64,000 bases of DNA from Butyrivibrio fibrisolvens (GCF_023206215.1 NZ_CP065800.1:2666001-2730000); one strand, 5' to 3'; counted from the first letter of the stretch, positions 25,644 to 34,742 are shown. Notes: generated by a model from the sequence alone, not told the origin. Numbers and translations: made by a program.

Positions 25644-27905
25644 ATGGAGGCGGCTAAGATTTTTGAAAAAGCAAAGTGGATATCACCTGAAACCGTGACA
25701 GAACCTGACAAGAGAAAGGGAGCAGGATATTTAAGGACCACATTCTCTTATAAAGAGGGGAAAGTTTGCATATATGCTACAGCACACGGCTTATATGAAA
25801 TACTGATAAATGGCCGGGAAATCACGGATGCACGTCTGACACCGGGATGCGATGAGTATGATAAAAGGCTTCAGTATCAGGAATATGAGATTACTGAAGT
25901 GCTAAAGCCCGGTGAAAACGAGATCTTTGTGACGCTGGGTGATGGATGGTACAGAGGATGTAACGGAATTGACGGCGTGAGAAATCTGTACGGAGAGGAT
26001 ATTTCATTTTTGTGCGCAATAATAGGAAAAGGAGACGCCGAGAATCCTGTACTTGTCACGGATTGCAGCTGGGATGCCTGTGAAAACGGGCCCATTAAGC
26101 TTACGGATCTTGAACTGGGAGAAACTTGTGATGCCGGTGCGGGCTTTGGTGAGTGGCATAAGGCCGGGGAGATGTCTTTTGACAAAAGAAATCTGACAGC
26201 CCAGAAGGCGCCATTTATCACTGAGCATGAGGTGTTTGAAGGAAGGCTCATCACTACTCCGAGCGGAGAGAGCGTATTTGATTTCGGACAGAACCTTGCA
26301 GGTTATACGTCTTTTGTTGTAGAAAACGCCAAGGGCGGTGAGAAGATCTGTCTCGTCCACGGTGAAACCCTGGATGAGAACGGAAACTTCACGATCAGTA
26401 ATTTCCAGCCCGGAGACAGAAACAAATCCGGTGGAATAAAGCAGGAAATAAACTATATCTGCAAGCCGGGTAGGAATGAGTTTAAACCTCATTTTTCGAT
26501 GTTTGGATTCAGATATGCAAAGATAACAGGTGATATCTTACCGTCAGACATCCAGATTAAGAGCATTGCTGTGTATTCGGACATGAAGGAAACAGCAGGC
26601 TTTGAGTGTGGCGTAGATGAAGTAAATAAGCTCTTTAGAAACAGTGTATGGTCCATGAAGTCAAACTTCTGCGACATTCCTACTGATTGTCCCACAAGGG
26701 AGAGAGCCGGCTGGACAGGTGATGCGGCGGTCTTTGTGAGGACCGGTGCGTACCTTATGGACTGCAGGGGAGTTTATGAGAAATGGCTTGCAAACGTAAG
26801 GATTGGGCAGCACCCTGATGGCAAGATGGCTTATATCTGCCCCAAGAACTCAAATCCGGGCAAGATAGCAGAGATGTTCTCGGCTTCTGTCGGATGGGGC
26901 GATGCAGCGGTTCTTGTGCCCTGGAATCTGTATAGAATATACGGCGATGAGCAGATACTTAAAGACAACTATGAAATGATGAAGAAGTGGGTGGATTTCC
27001 TCGGAAGAAGAACAGGAAAGAGCAAGCTCAAGAACCGCTTTGGAAAGAACCCTTACAGAAAATACATCATCGACACCGGAATGGACTACGGTGAGTGGTG
27101 CGAGCCCGGAACAGATGTTATGAAGACCATGATGGCTGCATTCAAGGATGGCCAGCCTGAAGTGGCAACAGCTTACTATGCATATTCATCGGGGATTCTC
27201 GCTAAAATATCAGAGTTCCTTGGAAATGGCGCCGATGCGGATAAGTACAAAGAGATCTCGGAAAAGGCGACTGAAGCATACAGATATCTGGTTCTGAAAG
27301 ACGGGCATATAAGATCTGACAGGCAGTGCGAGTACGTAAGGCCTCTTGCGTTTTGTCTTTTACCTGAAAAAGAGGCAGTGGAAGCTGCTAAGGACTTAAA
27401 TGAGCTGGTAGTGAAAAATGACTATCATCTTAATACAGGCTTCCTTTCAACGCCTTTCCTGTGCAGCGTGCTTGCAGATTACGGTTATGTGGATACTGCA
27501 TACAGACTGCTGTTGCAAAAAAGCTATCCTTCATGGCTCTATGCGGTGGAAAAAGGTGCTACCACTATCTGGGAGACCTGGGATGGCATCAGAGAAGACG
27601 GCACTGTCCATGATTCACTGAATCACTACTCCTATGGAGCTGTTTCCGGATGGCTTTTGTCCGGTGTCTTGGGAATCAGATACGATTTTGACAAAGTCAT
27701 GATAAAGCCTCTGCCGGATGAGAGACTTAAGTTTGCAAAGGGCTACTATGATTCGCCGAAAGGTCGCATAGTTTCTGAATGGAGATATATTGAGGAGACG
27801 GATTCTTTTGCCTACCGTTTTGAAATTCCTGAAGGAATGGAAGCAGAGTTAGAGCTCCCCGATGGGGAAAAGAGAATTCTGACAAGCGGAAGTTATGAGA
27901 TTTAA
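25644..27905 (+). CDS. Alpha-L-rhamnosidase, glycoside hydrolase family 78
   Basis: N-terminal beta domains (Bac_rhamnosid_N type, with WYRGCNGI) lead to an (alpha/alpha)6 barrel. The catalytic region DCPTRERAGWTGDAAV and the later TTIWETWDG match the general-acid Asp/Glu cluster and the base Glu of GH78. No signal peptide is present, so the enzyme is cytosolic, as expected behind a symporter. It lies 14 bases after GH2. It would remove terminal L-rhamnose from plant glycosides or pectic side chains. Confidence 0.9.
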   Translation: MEAAKIFEKAKWISPETVTEPDKRKGAGYLRTTFSYKEGKVCIYATAHGLYEILINGREITDARLTPGCDEYDKRLQYQEYEITEVLKPGENEIFVTLGDGWYRGCNGIDGVRNLYGEDISFLCAIIGKGDAENPVLVTDCSWDACENGPIKLTDLELGETCDAGAGFGEWHKAGEMSFDKRNLTAQKAPFITEHEVFEGRLITTPSGESVFDFGQNLAGYTSFVVENAKGGEKICLVHGETLDENGNFTISNFQPGDRNKSGGIKQEINYICKPGRNEFKPHFSMFGFRYAKITGDILPSDIQIKSIAVYSDMKETAGFECGVDEVNKLFRNSVWSMKSNFCDIPTDCPTRERAGWTGDAAVFVRTGAYLMDCRGVYEKWLANVRIGQHPDGKMAYICPKNSNPGKIAEMFSASVGWGDAAVLVPWNLYRIYGDEQILKDNYEMMKKWVDFLGRRTGKSKLKNRFGKNPYRKYIIDTGMDYGEWCEPGTDVMKTMMAAFKDGQPEVATAYYAYSSGILAKISEFLGNGADADKYKEISEKATEAYRYLVLKDGHIRSDRQCEYVRPLAFCLLPEKEAVEAAKDLNELVVKNDYHLNTGFLSTPFLCSVLADYGYVDTAYRLLLQKSYPSWLYAVEKGATTIWETWDGIREDGTVHDSLNHYSYGAVSGWLLSGVLGIRYDFDKVMIKPLPDERLKFAKGYYDSPKGRIVSEWRYIEETDSFAYRFEIPEGMEAELELPDGEKRILTSGSYEI

Positions 27906-27941
27906 ATGGTAGTGTAAAGCAAGTTATGAAAACAGTAGACC

Positions 27942-27980
27942 GTCCTAAGGAATCCACCGCAAGCGGTACACCCTTAGGAC
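27942..27980 (+). promoter_or_regulatory. Strong stem-loop in the leader of the GH1 gene
   Basis: GTCCTAAGG/CCTTAGGAC forms the outer stem, and ACCGC/GCGGT with a two-base loop the inner one. It ends 7 bases before the GGAGGA of GH1 and has no T-run, so it looks like a message stability or translation element rather than a terminator. Confidence 0.6.
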
Positions 27981-28000
27981 CAATTATGGAGGATAGGAAA

Positions 28001-29305
28001 ATGAACAAGTTCGAGAACGGATTTATGCTGGGCGCTTCTACTGCAGCCCACCAGGTTGAAGGAAACAATACAAATTCAGATTACTGGTTGATGGAAAATA
28101 TGGAGTATTCACAGTTTGTTGAGCCTTCACTGGATGCTGTGGATCACTATAACAGATACGAAGAAGACATCAAGATGCTTGCGGATGCAGGCCTTAACAC
28201 TTACAGATTCTCTGTTGAATGGGCACGTATTGAGCCTGAGCAGGGCAAGTTTGATGAAAAGGAGATCGAGCATTACAGGAAGATGATCAAATGCTGCAGG
28301 GACAATGGTGTTGAACCGGTTATTACCCTCATGCATTTCACATCACCTGTGTGGCTTATAAAGCTCGGAGGCTGGGACAATGAGCAGGTTGTGGAGCTTT
28401 TTGCCAACTATGCCGGATATGTCGCTAAGCAGCTTGGAAGCGAGATAAAGTATATCTGCACCATCAATGAAGCAAATATGAGACTGCAGATCGGCGCACT
28501 CATGGAGAGATTTAAGAAGCAGATGATGGCGAAGATGGCAAATGCAGCCAAAAGCGGTGGTGACTCCATGGAGGGGCAGGTTCAGGTTGGCCTTAATCTC
28601 TCTGATCCGATGGAGAAAATGAAGCTGGCAGCAATGGAGAATGCCAAAGTATTCGGAGATCCCCAGCCGCATACATTTGTTTCTGCAACAGATGCAAATG
28701 GCGATATGATAGTTATAAAGGCGCATCAGGCAGCCAAGGAAGCAATCAAGGCTGTTAATCCGGATATTCAGGTTGGTATTACGCTTTCCCTGCACGACTG
28801 CCAGTACATAGAAGGTGGCAAGGAGCGCGCAGACAGCGACTGGAACGAGGAGTTTAGCCATTATGTTCCTTATATCAAGGATGACGATTTCTTTGGACTT
28901 CAGAATTATACAAGAACTACTTACGGCCCAGATGGAATTGTGCCTGTTCCCGAGGGAACACCAATGACACAGATGGATTATGAAGTATATCCTGAAGCTC
29001 TTGAGCATGTAATAAGACGCGTGCATGAGGAGATGCCAAATGTTCCGATCATGGTTACCGAAAATGGAATAGCAACAGCAGATGATAAGCAGAGAGTTGA
29101 GTTTATCGACAAGGCAATTGAGGGTGTTCAGAGCTGTATAAATGATGGAATTCCTGTCATCGGATACTGCCACTGGTCACTTATCGATAATTTTGAGTGG
29201 CAGAAAGGTTATGCGCTTACATTTGGTCTTTGCGCAGTTGACAGGAAAACACAAATCAGGGCACCAAAGCCTAGTTTGAAGCATCTTGGAGGCTATTTGA
29301 AATAA
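28001..29305 (+). CDS. Glycoside hydrolase family 1, beta-glucosidase/beta-galactosidase type
   Basis: The family 1 marks are an N-terminal FMLGASTAAHQVEG, the acid/base in CTINEAN and the nucleophile in MVTENG. It is cytosolic. The frame is open from 27926, but GGAGGA at 27988-27993 sits 7 bases before ATG 28001 (434 residues); the upstream part is the stem-loop. A Met/Lys-rich insertion after NEAN (about residues 165-225) lengthens one loop. The stop codon overlaps the next ATG (TAATG). It probably removes a glucose or galactose unit exposed by the rhamnosidase. Confidence 0.88.
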   Translation: MNKFENGFMLGASTAAHQVEGNNTNSDYWLMENMEYSQFVEPSLDAVDHYNRYEEDIKMLADAGLNTYRFSVEWARIEPEQGKFDEKEIEHYRKMIKCCRDNGVEPVITLMHFTSPVWLIKLGGWDNEQVVELFANYAGYVAKQLGSEIKYICTINEANMRLQIGALMERFKKQMMAKMANAAKSGGDSMEGQVQVGLNLSDPMEKMKLAAMENAKVFGDPQPHTFVSATDANGDMIVIKAHQAAKEAIKAVNPDIQVGITLSLHDCQYIEGGKERADSDWNEEFSHYVPYIKDDDFFGLQNYTRTTYGPDGIVPVPEGTPMTQMDYEVYPEALEHVIRRVHEEMPNVPIMVTENGIATADDKQRVEFIDKAIEGVQSCINDGIPVIGYCHWSLIDNFEWQKGYALTFGLCAVDRKTQIRAPKPSLKHLGGYLK

Positions 29306-30165
29306 TGAAAGACACAGTACTGACGGGTGTGCAACAGATAATGATCGGAAGCAGATGCAATAGTTATGAGAGTGCACTCAGCACACTTCAGAGCATCAAG
29401 AGTGCCGGCTATGACGGCATTGAACTAAATGACTTCATGATAAGGCCAACGCCTTTTATTGTAAGGCTCCTTACGAAATTTGCCGGTATGCCCACCGGTA
29501 ACGGCGGAAAACTCGATTGGAAGAAGCTGATCTCAGAGAGCGGCCTGAAAGTCATAAGCCTGCACAGCAATCTAAACAGCATTGAAGAAAACCCTGAGGC
29601 TGCTGCGAAGGAAGCATTGAGCTTTGGAACGAACACCGTTGTTATAACCGGTATGTACAGGTTTGATTATGGGAATTTCGCTGAGGTAAAAAAACTGGCT
29701 GAGCGCCTGAACATGGCCGGAAAAGCTCTTTTGCCCTATGGAGTGAAACTCCTTTATCACAATCACAATGTAGAGCTGCAGAAGGTCTCAGAAGATAAGA
29801 CCGCCTATGATCTGATCGTAGAAAACACAGATCCGCAGTATGTCAACTTCGAGCTTGATACATATTGGATTGCAGATGGCGGTGCCGATGTCACAGCCCT
29901 TGTAAACAAACTCTCAGACAGAATGGTGATGTGGCACATAAATGACAGGGGCTGCAGGAAAAAGGGACCTTTCATTACGCCCATCCTCAAAGAGGACGCT
30001 GCGGAACTTGGCACAGGAAATATGCCCCTCGATGCTATTTTGGAGACCGTAAAGGCCAATACCGGGGTAGAAGCGATCGTTCTTGAGACTCACAAAAACT
30101 GGATCGATAATGATCCTATAAAGAGCCTTACGGTAAGTGCAGAGTGGTTTAGAAAAAAACGATGA
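29305..30165 (+). CDS. Sugar phosphate isomerase/epimerase-like TIM barrel protein
   Basis: The 286-residue AP-endonuclease-2/xylose-isomerase-like barrel has the usual metal-site parts: a Glu in GYDGIELND, LYHNHNVEL, FELDTYWI and MWHINDRG. It belongs to a broad group that isomerises or epimerises sugars and also includes 3-keto-glycoside-acting enzymes. The ATG overlaps the GH1 stop codon by one base, showing translational coupling. A terminator follows at 30244, closing the operon. Confidence 0.82.
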   Translation: MKDTVLTGVQQIMIGSRCNSYESALSTLQSIKSAGYDGIELNDFMIRPTPFIVRLLTKFAGMPTGNGGKLDWKKLISESGLKVISLHSNLNSIEENPEAAAKEALSFGTNTVVITGMYRFDYGNFAEVKKLAERLNMAGKALLPYGVKLLYHNHNVELQKVSEDKTAYDLIVENTDPQYVNFELDTYWIADGGADVTALVNKLSDRMVMWHINDRGCRKKGPFITPILKEDAAELGTGNMPLDAILETVKANTGVEAIVLETHKNWIDNDPIKSLTVSAEWFRKKR

Positions 30166-30243
30166 TCCGGACCGTTACTTCGAAGCAAAATATGGATTCG
30201 AAGGAATAGTGTGCCTCTTTTAGTAATATAGAAAAGACCTATC

Positions 30244-30277
30244 AGACGTGCAGAGCTTAGTCTCTGTGCGTCTTTTT
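30244..30277 (+). terminator. Terminator closing the sugar operon
   Basis: AGACGTGCAGAG pairs with CTCTGTGCGTCT (two wobble or mismatch positions), followed by T4-5. Confidence 0.75.
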
Positions 30278-30376
30278 GATTGAAAAATATATAGCAACTG
30301 CAAGGAAGTATTTGAGATTTTTTATTTCCATGAAAACCTCCATAAAGCTGACAATTTATGTGTTATTCCAAAAATG

Positions 30377-30390
30377 AATATCATGATATT
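30377..30390. promoter_or_regulatory. 14-bp perfect palindrome
   Basis: AATATCATGATATT lies about 63 bases before the small frameshifted gene and could be an operator. AT-rich palindromes of this size can arise by chance. Confidence 0.3.
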
Positions 30391-30452
30391 TATTTTATTC
30401 ATTAGCGAAAATCTGGTCAAGGATTTACTATGAAGTCAGAAGGAGCAAAAAG

Positions 30453-30667
30453 ATGGATACCAAAAAGATTCTTGAAGGCCTTTCAGATATGGGCTGCGAT
30501 GAGAAAGAAATAAACTTTATGAAAAAGATGTATGAAGAAGGTGACACCGATACACTTCTTCGAGATCTTAGAAAATGCCGGTGCCATCTTATGGATGAGC
30601 TTCATGACAGTCAGAAAAAGTTGATAACATGGATTTTTTGATAAGACAGATTCAAAAAGAGAAATGA
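30453..30667 (+). pseudogene. Small conserved helical protein with a one-base frameshift
   Basis: The frame starts MDTKKILEGLSDMGCDEKEI and is protein-like through DELHDSQ. Then, at a run of five A (30615-30619), it goes out of frame and stops at 30641. Adding one A gives QKKVDNMDFLIRQIQKEK, ending at TGA 30665-30667, which matches the usual C-terminus of this Lachnospiraceae small-protein family as I recall it. The restored protein is about 71 residues. Function is unknown; homologues often precede regulators or hydrolases. A sequencing error in the homopolymer is possible. Confidence 0.65.
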
Positions 30668-30687
30668 TTAAAACGGAGGAATGTAAA

Positions 30688-31689
30688 ATGATCAGAAAAG
30701 AAGAACTAAACCTTGTAACCGAGTGGGATAAGACCTTTAAGAAAAGTGATAAGGTTGACCACAGCAAAGTCACATTTGTAAACAGATATGGAATCACCCT
30801 GGCAGCAGATATGTATGTTCCAAAGAATGCAGATGGTAAGTTACCTGCAATTGCTGTAAGTGGACCATTTGGCGCAGTAAAGGAGCAGTGTTCAGGTCTA
30901 TATGCTCAGACAATGGCGGAAAGAGGATTTTTGACGATAGCATTTGACCCATCATTTACAGGAGAGTCCGGTGGGAACGTGAGATATATGGCATCTCCTG
31001 ATATCAACACAGAAGATTTCATGGCTGCAGTTGATTTCCTTTCACTTAATGAAAAAGTAGATCCTGACAGGATTGGAATCATCGGTATCTGTGGTTGGGG
31101 AGGAATGGCTGTAAACACGGCAGCTCTTGATACAAGAATCAAGGCTACAGCTGCTATGACAATGTATGACATGACAAGAGTAAATGCCAAGGGATATTTT
31201 GACTCTGAGGGCAGCGAGGAAGCAAGGTATCAGAAGAGGGCTGCCATGTGCGCTCAGAGACTTGAAGACCTTAAGACAGGTGAGTATAAGCTCGGGGGCG
31301 GAGTTGTAGACCCACTTCCGGAGGATGCACCTTTCTTTGTAAAAGACTACTATGACTATTACAAGACTGACAGAGGATATCACAAGAGAAGCCTTAATTC
31401 CAATGGTGGCTGGAATGTAATCGGTTGTGAGTCTTTCGTTAATCAACCAATCCTTAAGTACAGCAACGAGATCAGAAGTGCAGTTTTACTTGTTCATGGA
31501 GAAAAGGCTCATTCATGTTATTTTTCAAAGGATGCATATGCAGATATGATCAAAGACAGCAAGTATGCAGATAACAAGGAACTTATGATAATCCCTGATG
31601 CTGTGCACACTGACCTTTATGATGGCGGAGATAAGGATTATATTCCATTTGACAAGCTGGAAAGCTTCTTTATGGAGAATCTGAAGTAA
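30688..31689 (+). CDS. Alpha/beta hydrolase with cysteine in the nucleophile elbow
   Basis: The fold is clear: AADMYVPKN, a glycine/proline oxyanion region (VSGPFG), nucleophile elbow GICGWGG at about residue 130, and late LVHGEKAHS and AVHTDLYD. The nucleophile position is Cys, as in dienelactone-hydrolase-like and some YcjY-type enzymes, not Ser. CGGAGGA 7 bases ahead of ATG 30688 sets the start; an in-frame ATG at 30664 lacks one. It may share a message with the small frameshifted gene. Substrate unknown. Confidence 0.8.
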   Translation: MIRKEELNLVTEWDKTFKKSDKVDHSKVTFVNRYGITLAADMYVPKNADGKLPAIAVSGPFGAVKEQCSGLYAQTMAERGFLTIAFDPSFTGESGGNVRYMASPDINTEDFMAAVDFLSLNEKVDPDRIGIIGICGWGGMAVNTAALDTRIKATAAMTMYDMTRVNAKGYFDSEGSEEARYQKRAAMCAQRLEDLKTGEYKLGGGVVDPLPEDAPFFVKDYYDYYKTDRGYHKRSLNSNGGWNVIGCESFVNQPILKYSNEIRSAVLLVHGEKAHSCYFSKDAYADMIKDSKYADNKELMIIPDAVHTDLYDGGDKDYIPFDKLESFFMENLK

Positions 31690-31810
31690 TGATGACGGTA
31701 GAGGAAATACTGGAATATCTTAATTCGGGCAGAATAGAAGATATGACAGAGGAGTTCCTGCAAAATTCATCAAGAAGATAGAGAATGTAGAAGCGATAGA
31801 AAAGAAATAA
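31689..31810 (+). pseudogene. Short decayed ORF after the hydrolase
   Basis: The ATG overlaps the hydrolase stop (TAATG) and encodes MMTVEEILEYLNSGRIEDMT and some more, stopping at 31781. A +2 frame from about 31763 continues as KFIKKIENVEAIEKK to 31810. The two parts could be one small protein split by an indel. I do not recognise it. Confidence 0.3.
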
Positions 31811-31823
31811 AGGATGAGATGAT

Positions 31824-31892
31824 ATGAGCAAAGTACTGGTTATTTCAACAAGCCTTCGTGCAAATAGTAATTCAGATATACTTACTGAAAAG
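31824..31892 (+). pseudogene. Flavodoxin-family gene, 5' part (split by an insertion sequence)
   Basis: Twenty-three codons read SKVLVISTSLRANSNSDILT, the phosphate-binding start of NADPH-dependent FMN reductase-like flavodoxins. The frame is then broken by the element at 31893-33658 and resumes at 33672. Confidence 0.85.
31880..31892 (+). repeat. Left copy of 13-bp target duplication
   Basis: ACTTACTGAAAAG is repeated at 33659-33671 on the far side of the insertion sequence. Confidence 0.8.
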
Positions 31893-33658
31893 TAGGTAAT
31901 TGCGAAACTCGCCGTGCGCGTTCGCAATCTTGAATTTAAACAAGGAAGAATTCATGCAGAGCATGAATTCTCTGATACAAAATGTGAACCGTCAGTTTTA
32001 GGCGCACTTTAATAAGCATATGGCTTCATGAAGTTGGTAAGTCCTACGCGATTAGAGGTTTTGCACTACGTATATATTCATGGTGTTTGATTTTGTCAGC
32101 GAGAACGACGGTGATGAGCTGAGTGATACCTGCAAGGATAAGGTCGGCATGCAAGGTTTTTTCATTTTGTGTGCGACGCCCTGCTAAACAAAGATAGTCT
32201 TTCATATGATTGATATCTCTTTCGACAGCAGTCCTGATTTTATAAGTATTGTTCCATTCTTCGGTACCGCGAAGTACTCCTGGATAGGCTCGTAGATTCT
32301 TTTCGGGATAAATATGTATCATACGACCGCAGGAAGAATCGGTACAAGGGTTATCGCATTGGCACTCTCGATGTTGCTTGCCGGTAGATTTATCGTAAAC
32401 ATATTTGATTTTTGGACAGACAAATTTGAACCTTACTAAACCATTCTTACTTGAAGATTTACCATCGGATTTCATCGGAAGTGAGTCATCATTAGGACAA
32501 CAGGGTATACCGTCAGCATTTACTTTGCAATCAGGATATTTGATTCCTGCTCTACTGTTTAAAGGTATATATGCTTTTGAAAAATGTTTATCTGTTCCAA
32601 AAGTATCACCTGTAAGCAGTTGTTTATACAGAAGAGTTGAATCAAAAGCAGCATCGCCCAAAAATGTTTTGGGATTGATGAGCGGATGTTTTGAAAAGAA
32701 GTCCTGAAGTGTGGGAATGAGAAGTTTTGCGTCATGAACACATTTATCTTCGTCAGGTGAATCAGATTTCTTTTCAACAATGATATCCGGGTGAGATGCC
32801 AAAAAGTCTTTGTTGTAAAAAGAAATATGTCGGACAATTCCCAGGCCGTTTGTCACAATGCCAAACTTGAAAACGTAGCAGAAATGGCCGTTGATATATA
32901 ACTGTTTGATTTCAGGATTGGCAGAAGCATGAGAAGGCATCAATCCATAAGCTGCCTTATAGGGATCATAGGATTTATAAAAACCCATTGCTTTGGCATA
33001 TGCCTTAAGCTGTTTGATGATCCTGTTAGCATACTTGGGATTGTTTTCAGTGACAAAGGCTTCAATCCCAGAAGAATCAAAGATGGTCATGTTGGCTTTT
33101 GCAGAATCAATAGCCTGACAGATAGGCTCGGTAATATCGACGAGCTTATCAAAAACAAGCTGTAAGTCATCCAGAAAATCTTGCTTAAAGCGGGTTATTT
33201 TAGAAGCATCAGGAACTTTGGTAAAACCACAGAATTCACGAAGTGGCTTCGAGTATGCAAGAAAGACCAGTAGAAGCTGATCTGTGGGGATAGTAAAAAT
33301 GCGTTGGATAATTAAAGCCCAGAGCATAGCTTTTAATGGGTATTTACGGGATCTTCCCGTTGATGCATAGAAATGCTTTATAAAAGAAAGCGGAATAATT
33401 TCATCAAGGTCGATATGGTTTTCTAATAGAGACAAAAACGCAGGCTTGTCATTTTCAAATTTATCTTGGCAATCTGCATAGATATCAGCCAAAGAAAGCT
33501 GTTTATATGGTATCATATATATCAGAATAACTCCTTTCTTGGTATTGGTCAGTGGTTTCTCGTCAATTCTATTGTACCATATCCGGTGAGGGGTTATTCA
33601 TTTTTTATAGAGCAAAAGTGCCGTATTTATGCGGCTTTTGGCGTTTCGCAAACGCCTA
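31893..33658 (-). mobile_element. DDE insertion sequence (IS1182/IS5-like), 1766 bp
   Basis: The ends are defined by a direct repeat in the host gene and by inverted ends: TAGGTAATTGCGAAAC on the left and TAGGCGTTTGCGAAAC on the right strand, 13 of 16 identical. One intact transposase gene on the minus strand fills most of it. Removing the element and one repeat restores the flavodoxin frame. Confidence 0.85.
32044..33516 (-). CDS. DDE transposase, IS1182/IS4-like
   Basis: The 490-residue protein begins with a DUF772-like domain (SRKYPLKAMLWALIIQRIF), then has a DDE core: FDSSGIEAF, a middle FLGDAAFDS and a late ERDINHMKDYLCL, which would carry the third acidic residue. A Cys-rich insertion (CCPNDD to CQCDNPCTDSSCG) lies between the second and third. 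It looks intact. The exact IS family needs a database check; I lean to IS1182. Confidence 0.85.
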   Translation of the reverse strand: MIPYKQLSLADIYADCQDKFENDKPAFLSLLENHIDLDEIIPLSFIKHFYASTGRSRKYPLKAMLWALIIQRIFTIPTDQLLLVFLAYSKPLREFCGFTKVPDASKITRFKQDFLDDLQLVFDKLVDITEPICQAIDSAKANMTIFDSSGIEAFVTENNPKYANRIIKQLKAYAKAMGFYKSYDPYKAAYGLMPSHASANPEIKQLYINGHFCYVFKFGIVTNGLGIVRHISFYNKDFLASHPDIIVEKKSDSPDEDKCVHDAKLLIPTLQDFFSKHPLINPKTFLGDAAFDSTLLYKQLLTGDTFGTDKHFSKAYIPLNSRAGIKYPDCKVNADGIPCCPNDDSLPMKSDGKSSSKNGLVRFKFVCPKIKYVYDKSTGKQHRECQCDNPCTDSSCGRMIHIYPEKNLRAYPGVLRGTEEWNNTYKIRTAVERDINHMKDYLCLAGRRTQNEKTLHADLILAGITQLITVVLADKIKHHEYIRSAKPLIA

Positions 33659-33671
33659 ACTTACTGAAAAG
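33659..33671 (+). repeat. Right copy of 13-bp target duplication
   Basis: ACTTACTGAAAAG, matching 31880-31892. Confidence 0.8.
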
Positions 33672-34145
33672 CTTATAGAGGGGGCAAAAGCATCAGGTCA
33701 TGATGTGGAGCATATAAGTCTTAAAGGGAAGAGCATAGGCTTTTGTATAGGATGTCTGGCATGTCAGAATACTCAGAAATGTGTCATTAAGGATGATGCT
33801 GCCACGATTGCTGATAAAGTAAAGAACGTAGATACATTGGTATTTGTCACTCCTATTTATTACTATGAGATGAGTGGTCAGATGAAGACTCTTTTGGACA
33901 GGCTCAATCCTCTGTATCCTTCAGATTATAGATTTAGAAATGTATATATGCTCTCTGTCGCTGCTGAGGATGAAGAGTTTGTGCCCCAAAAGGCTGAAAG
34001 CGGACTCCAGGGATGGGTTGATTGTTTTGAAAAGGCAGAATTCTCCGGTTCCTTATTCTGTGGAGGCATAGGCGATATGGGTGAGGCATCGAAAAAAACT
34101 GAAGAGTTAAACGAAGCCTTCGAATTTGGTAAAGCTTTAAAATAA
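33672..34145 (+). pseudogene. Flavodoxin-family gene, 3' part
   Basis: The frame resumes directly after the duplication with LIEGAKASGHDVEHISL and contains the family motif FCIGCLACQNTQKCVIKDD and TPIYYYEMSGQMKTLLDR. Joined to the 5' part the protein is 180 residues, a normal NAD(P)H-dependent oxidoreductase of the CxxC flavodoxin type. An ATG at 33705 could allow a truncated product, but it lacks the FMN-phosphate loop. Confidence 0.85.
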
Positions 34146-34157
34146 AGGAAGTCTGCG

Positions 34158-34742
34158 ATGAAAACGAAAATGATTTTTCTGGCATTCTGTATGACCATAA
34201 TGTTTTGCATGAGCGCCTGTGCAGTGACAACCAAAAACACAAGCTCAGATCTGGGTGCCGTAACTGAAATATCAGCATCAGAATATAATGAAACGGAAAG
34301 TCCAGAAGAGAATGTCATGTCGGAGGGATCTGCTATGTATCAGCTGGCAGAAAAAGATGAATCAGTAGATGATGAAGCTATTGGAGATAGTACTATGACA
34401 ATGAAAATCGGCGATACAAAAGTTAATGTGGAATGGGAAGACAATCAGGCTGTAGAAGCGCTGCGGGATATGGCTAAAGATGGTGATATTACCATTCAGA
34501 TGTCAATGTATGGCGGTTTTGAACAGGTGGGTTCCATAGGACAGAGTTTGCCACGAGATGATAAGCAGACAACAACATCATCAGGTGATATAGTTCTGTA
34601 TTCAGGAAACCAGATGGTGGTGTTTTATGGTTCCAACAGTTGGTCATACACAAGGCTAGGTCATATATCTGATAAGGATGAAGCAGAGATGGCAGATCTA
34701 CTTTCTAATGGTGATGTTACTATAACCATTAGCAGGGAATAA
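34158..34742 (+). CDS. Lipoprotein with cyclophilin-like domain
   Basis: A signal peptide with lipobox MSAC (Cys 21) precedes a disordered acidic linker and, from about residue 78, a beta-barrel domain of the cyclophilin-like type (MKIGDTKVNVEWEDNQAVEALRDM, then IGQSLPRDDKQTTTSSGDIVLYSGNQMVVFYG). Such proteins commonly follow flavodoxin genes in clostridia, and here it lies 12 bases after the split flavodoxin gene. It is unlikely to be a true prolyl isomerase. The insertion upstream may have cut it from its promoter. Confidence 0.8.
   Translation: MKTKMIFLAFCMTIMFCMSACAVTTKNTSSDLGAVTEISASEYNETESPEENVMSEGSAMYQLAEKDESVDDEAIGDSTMTMKIGDTKVNVEWEDNQAVEALRDMAKDGDITIQMSMYGGFEQVGSIGQSLPRDDKQTTTSSGDIVLYSGNQMVVFYGSNSWSYTRLGHISDKDEAEMADLLSNGDVTITISRE

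Noticed and set aside
28343..29173. 276-residue minus-strand ORF
   Set aside because: It is antisense to the GH1 gene, Cys/His/Leu-rich in the way of a shadow frame, and has no recognisable domain.
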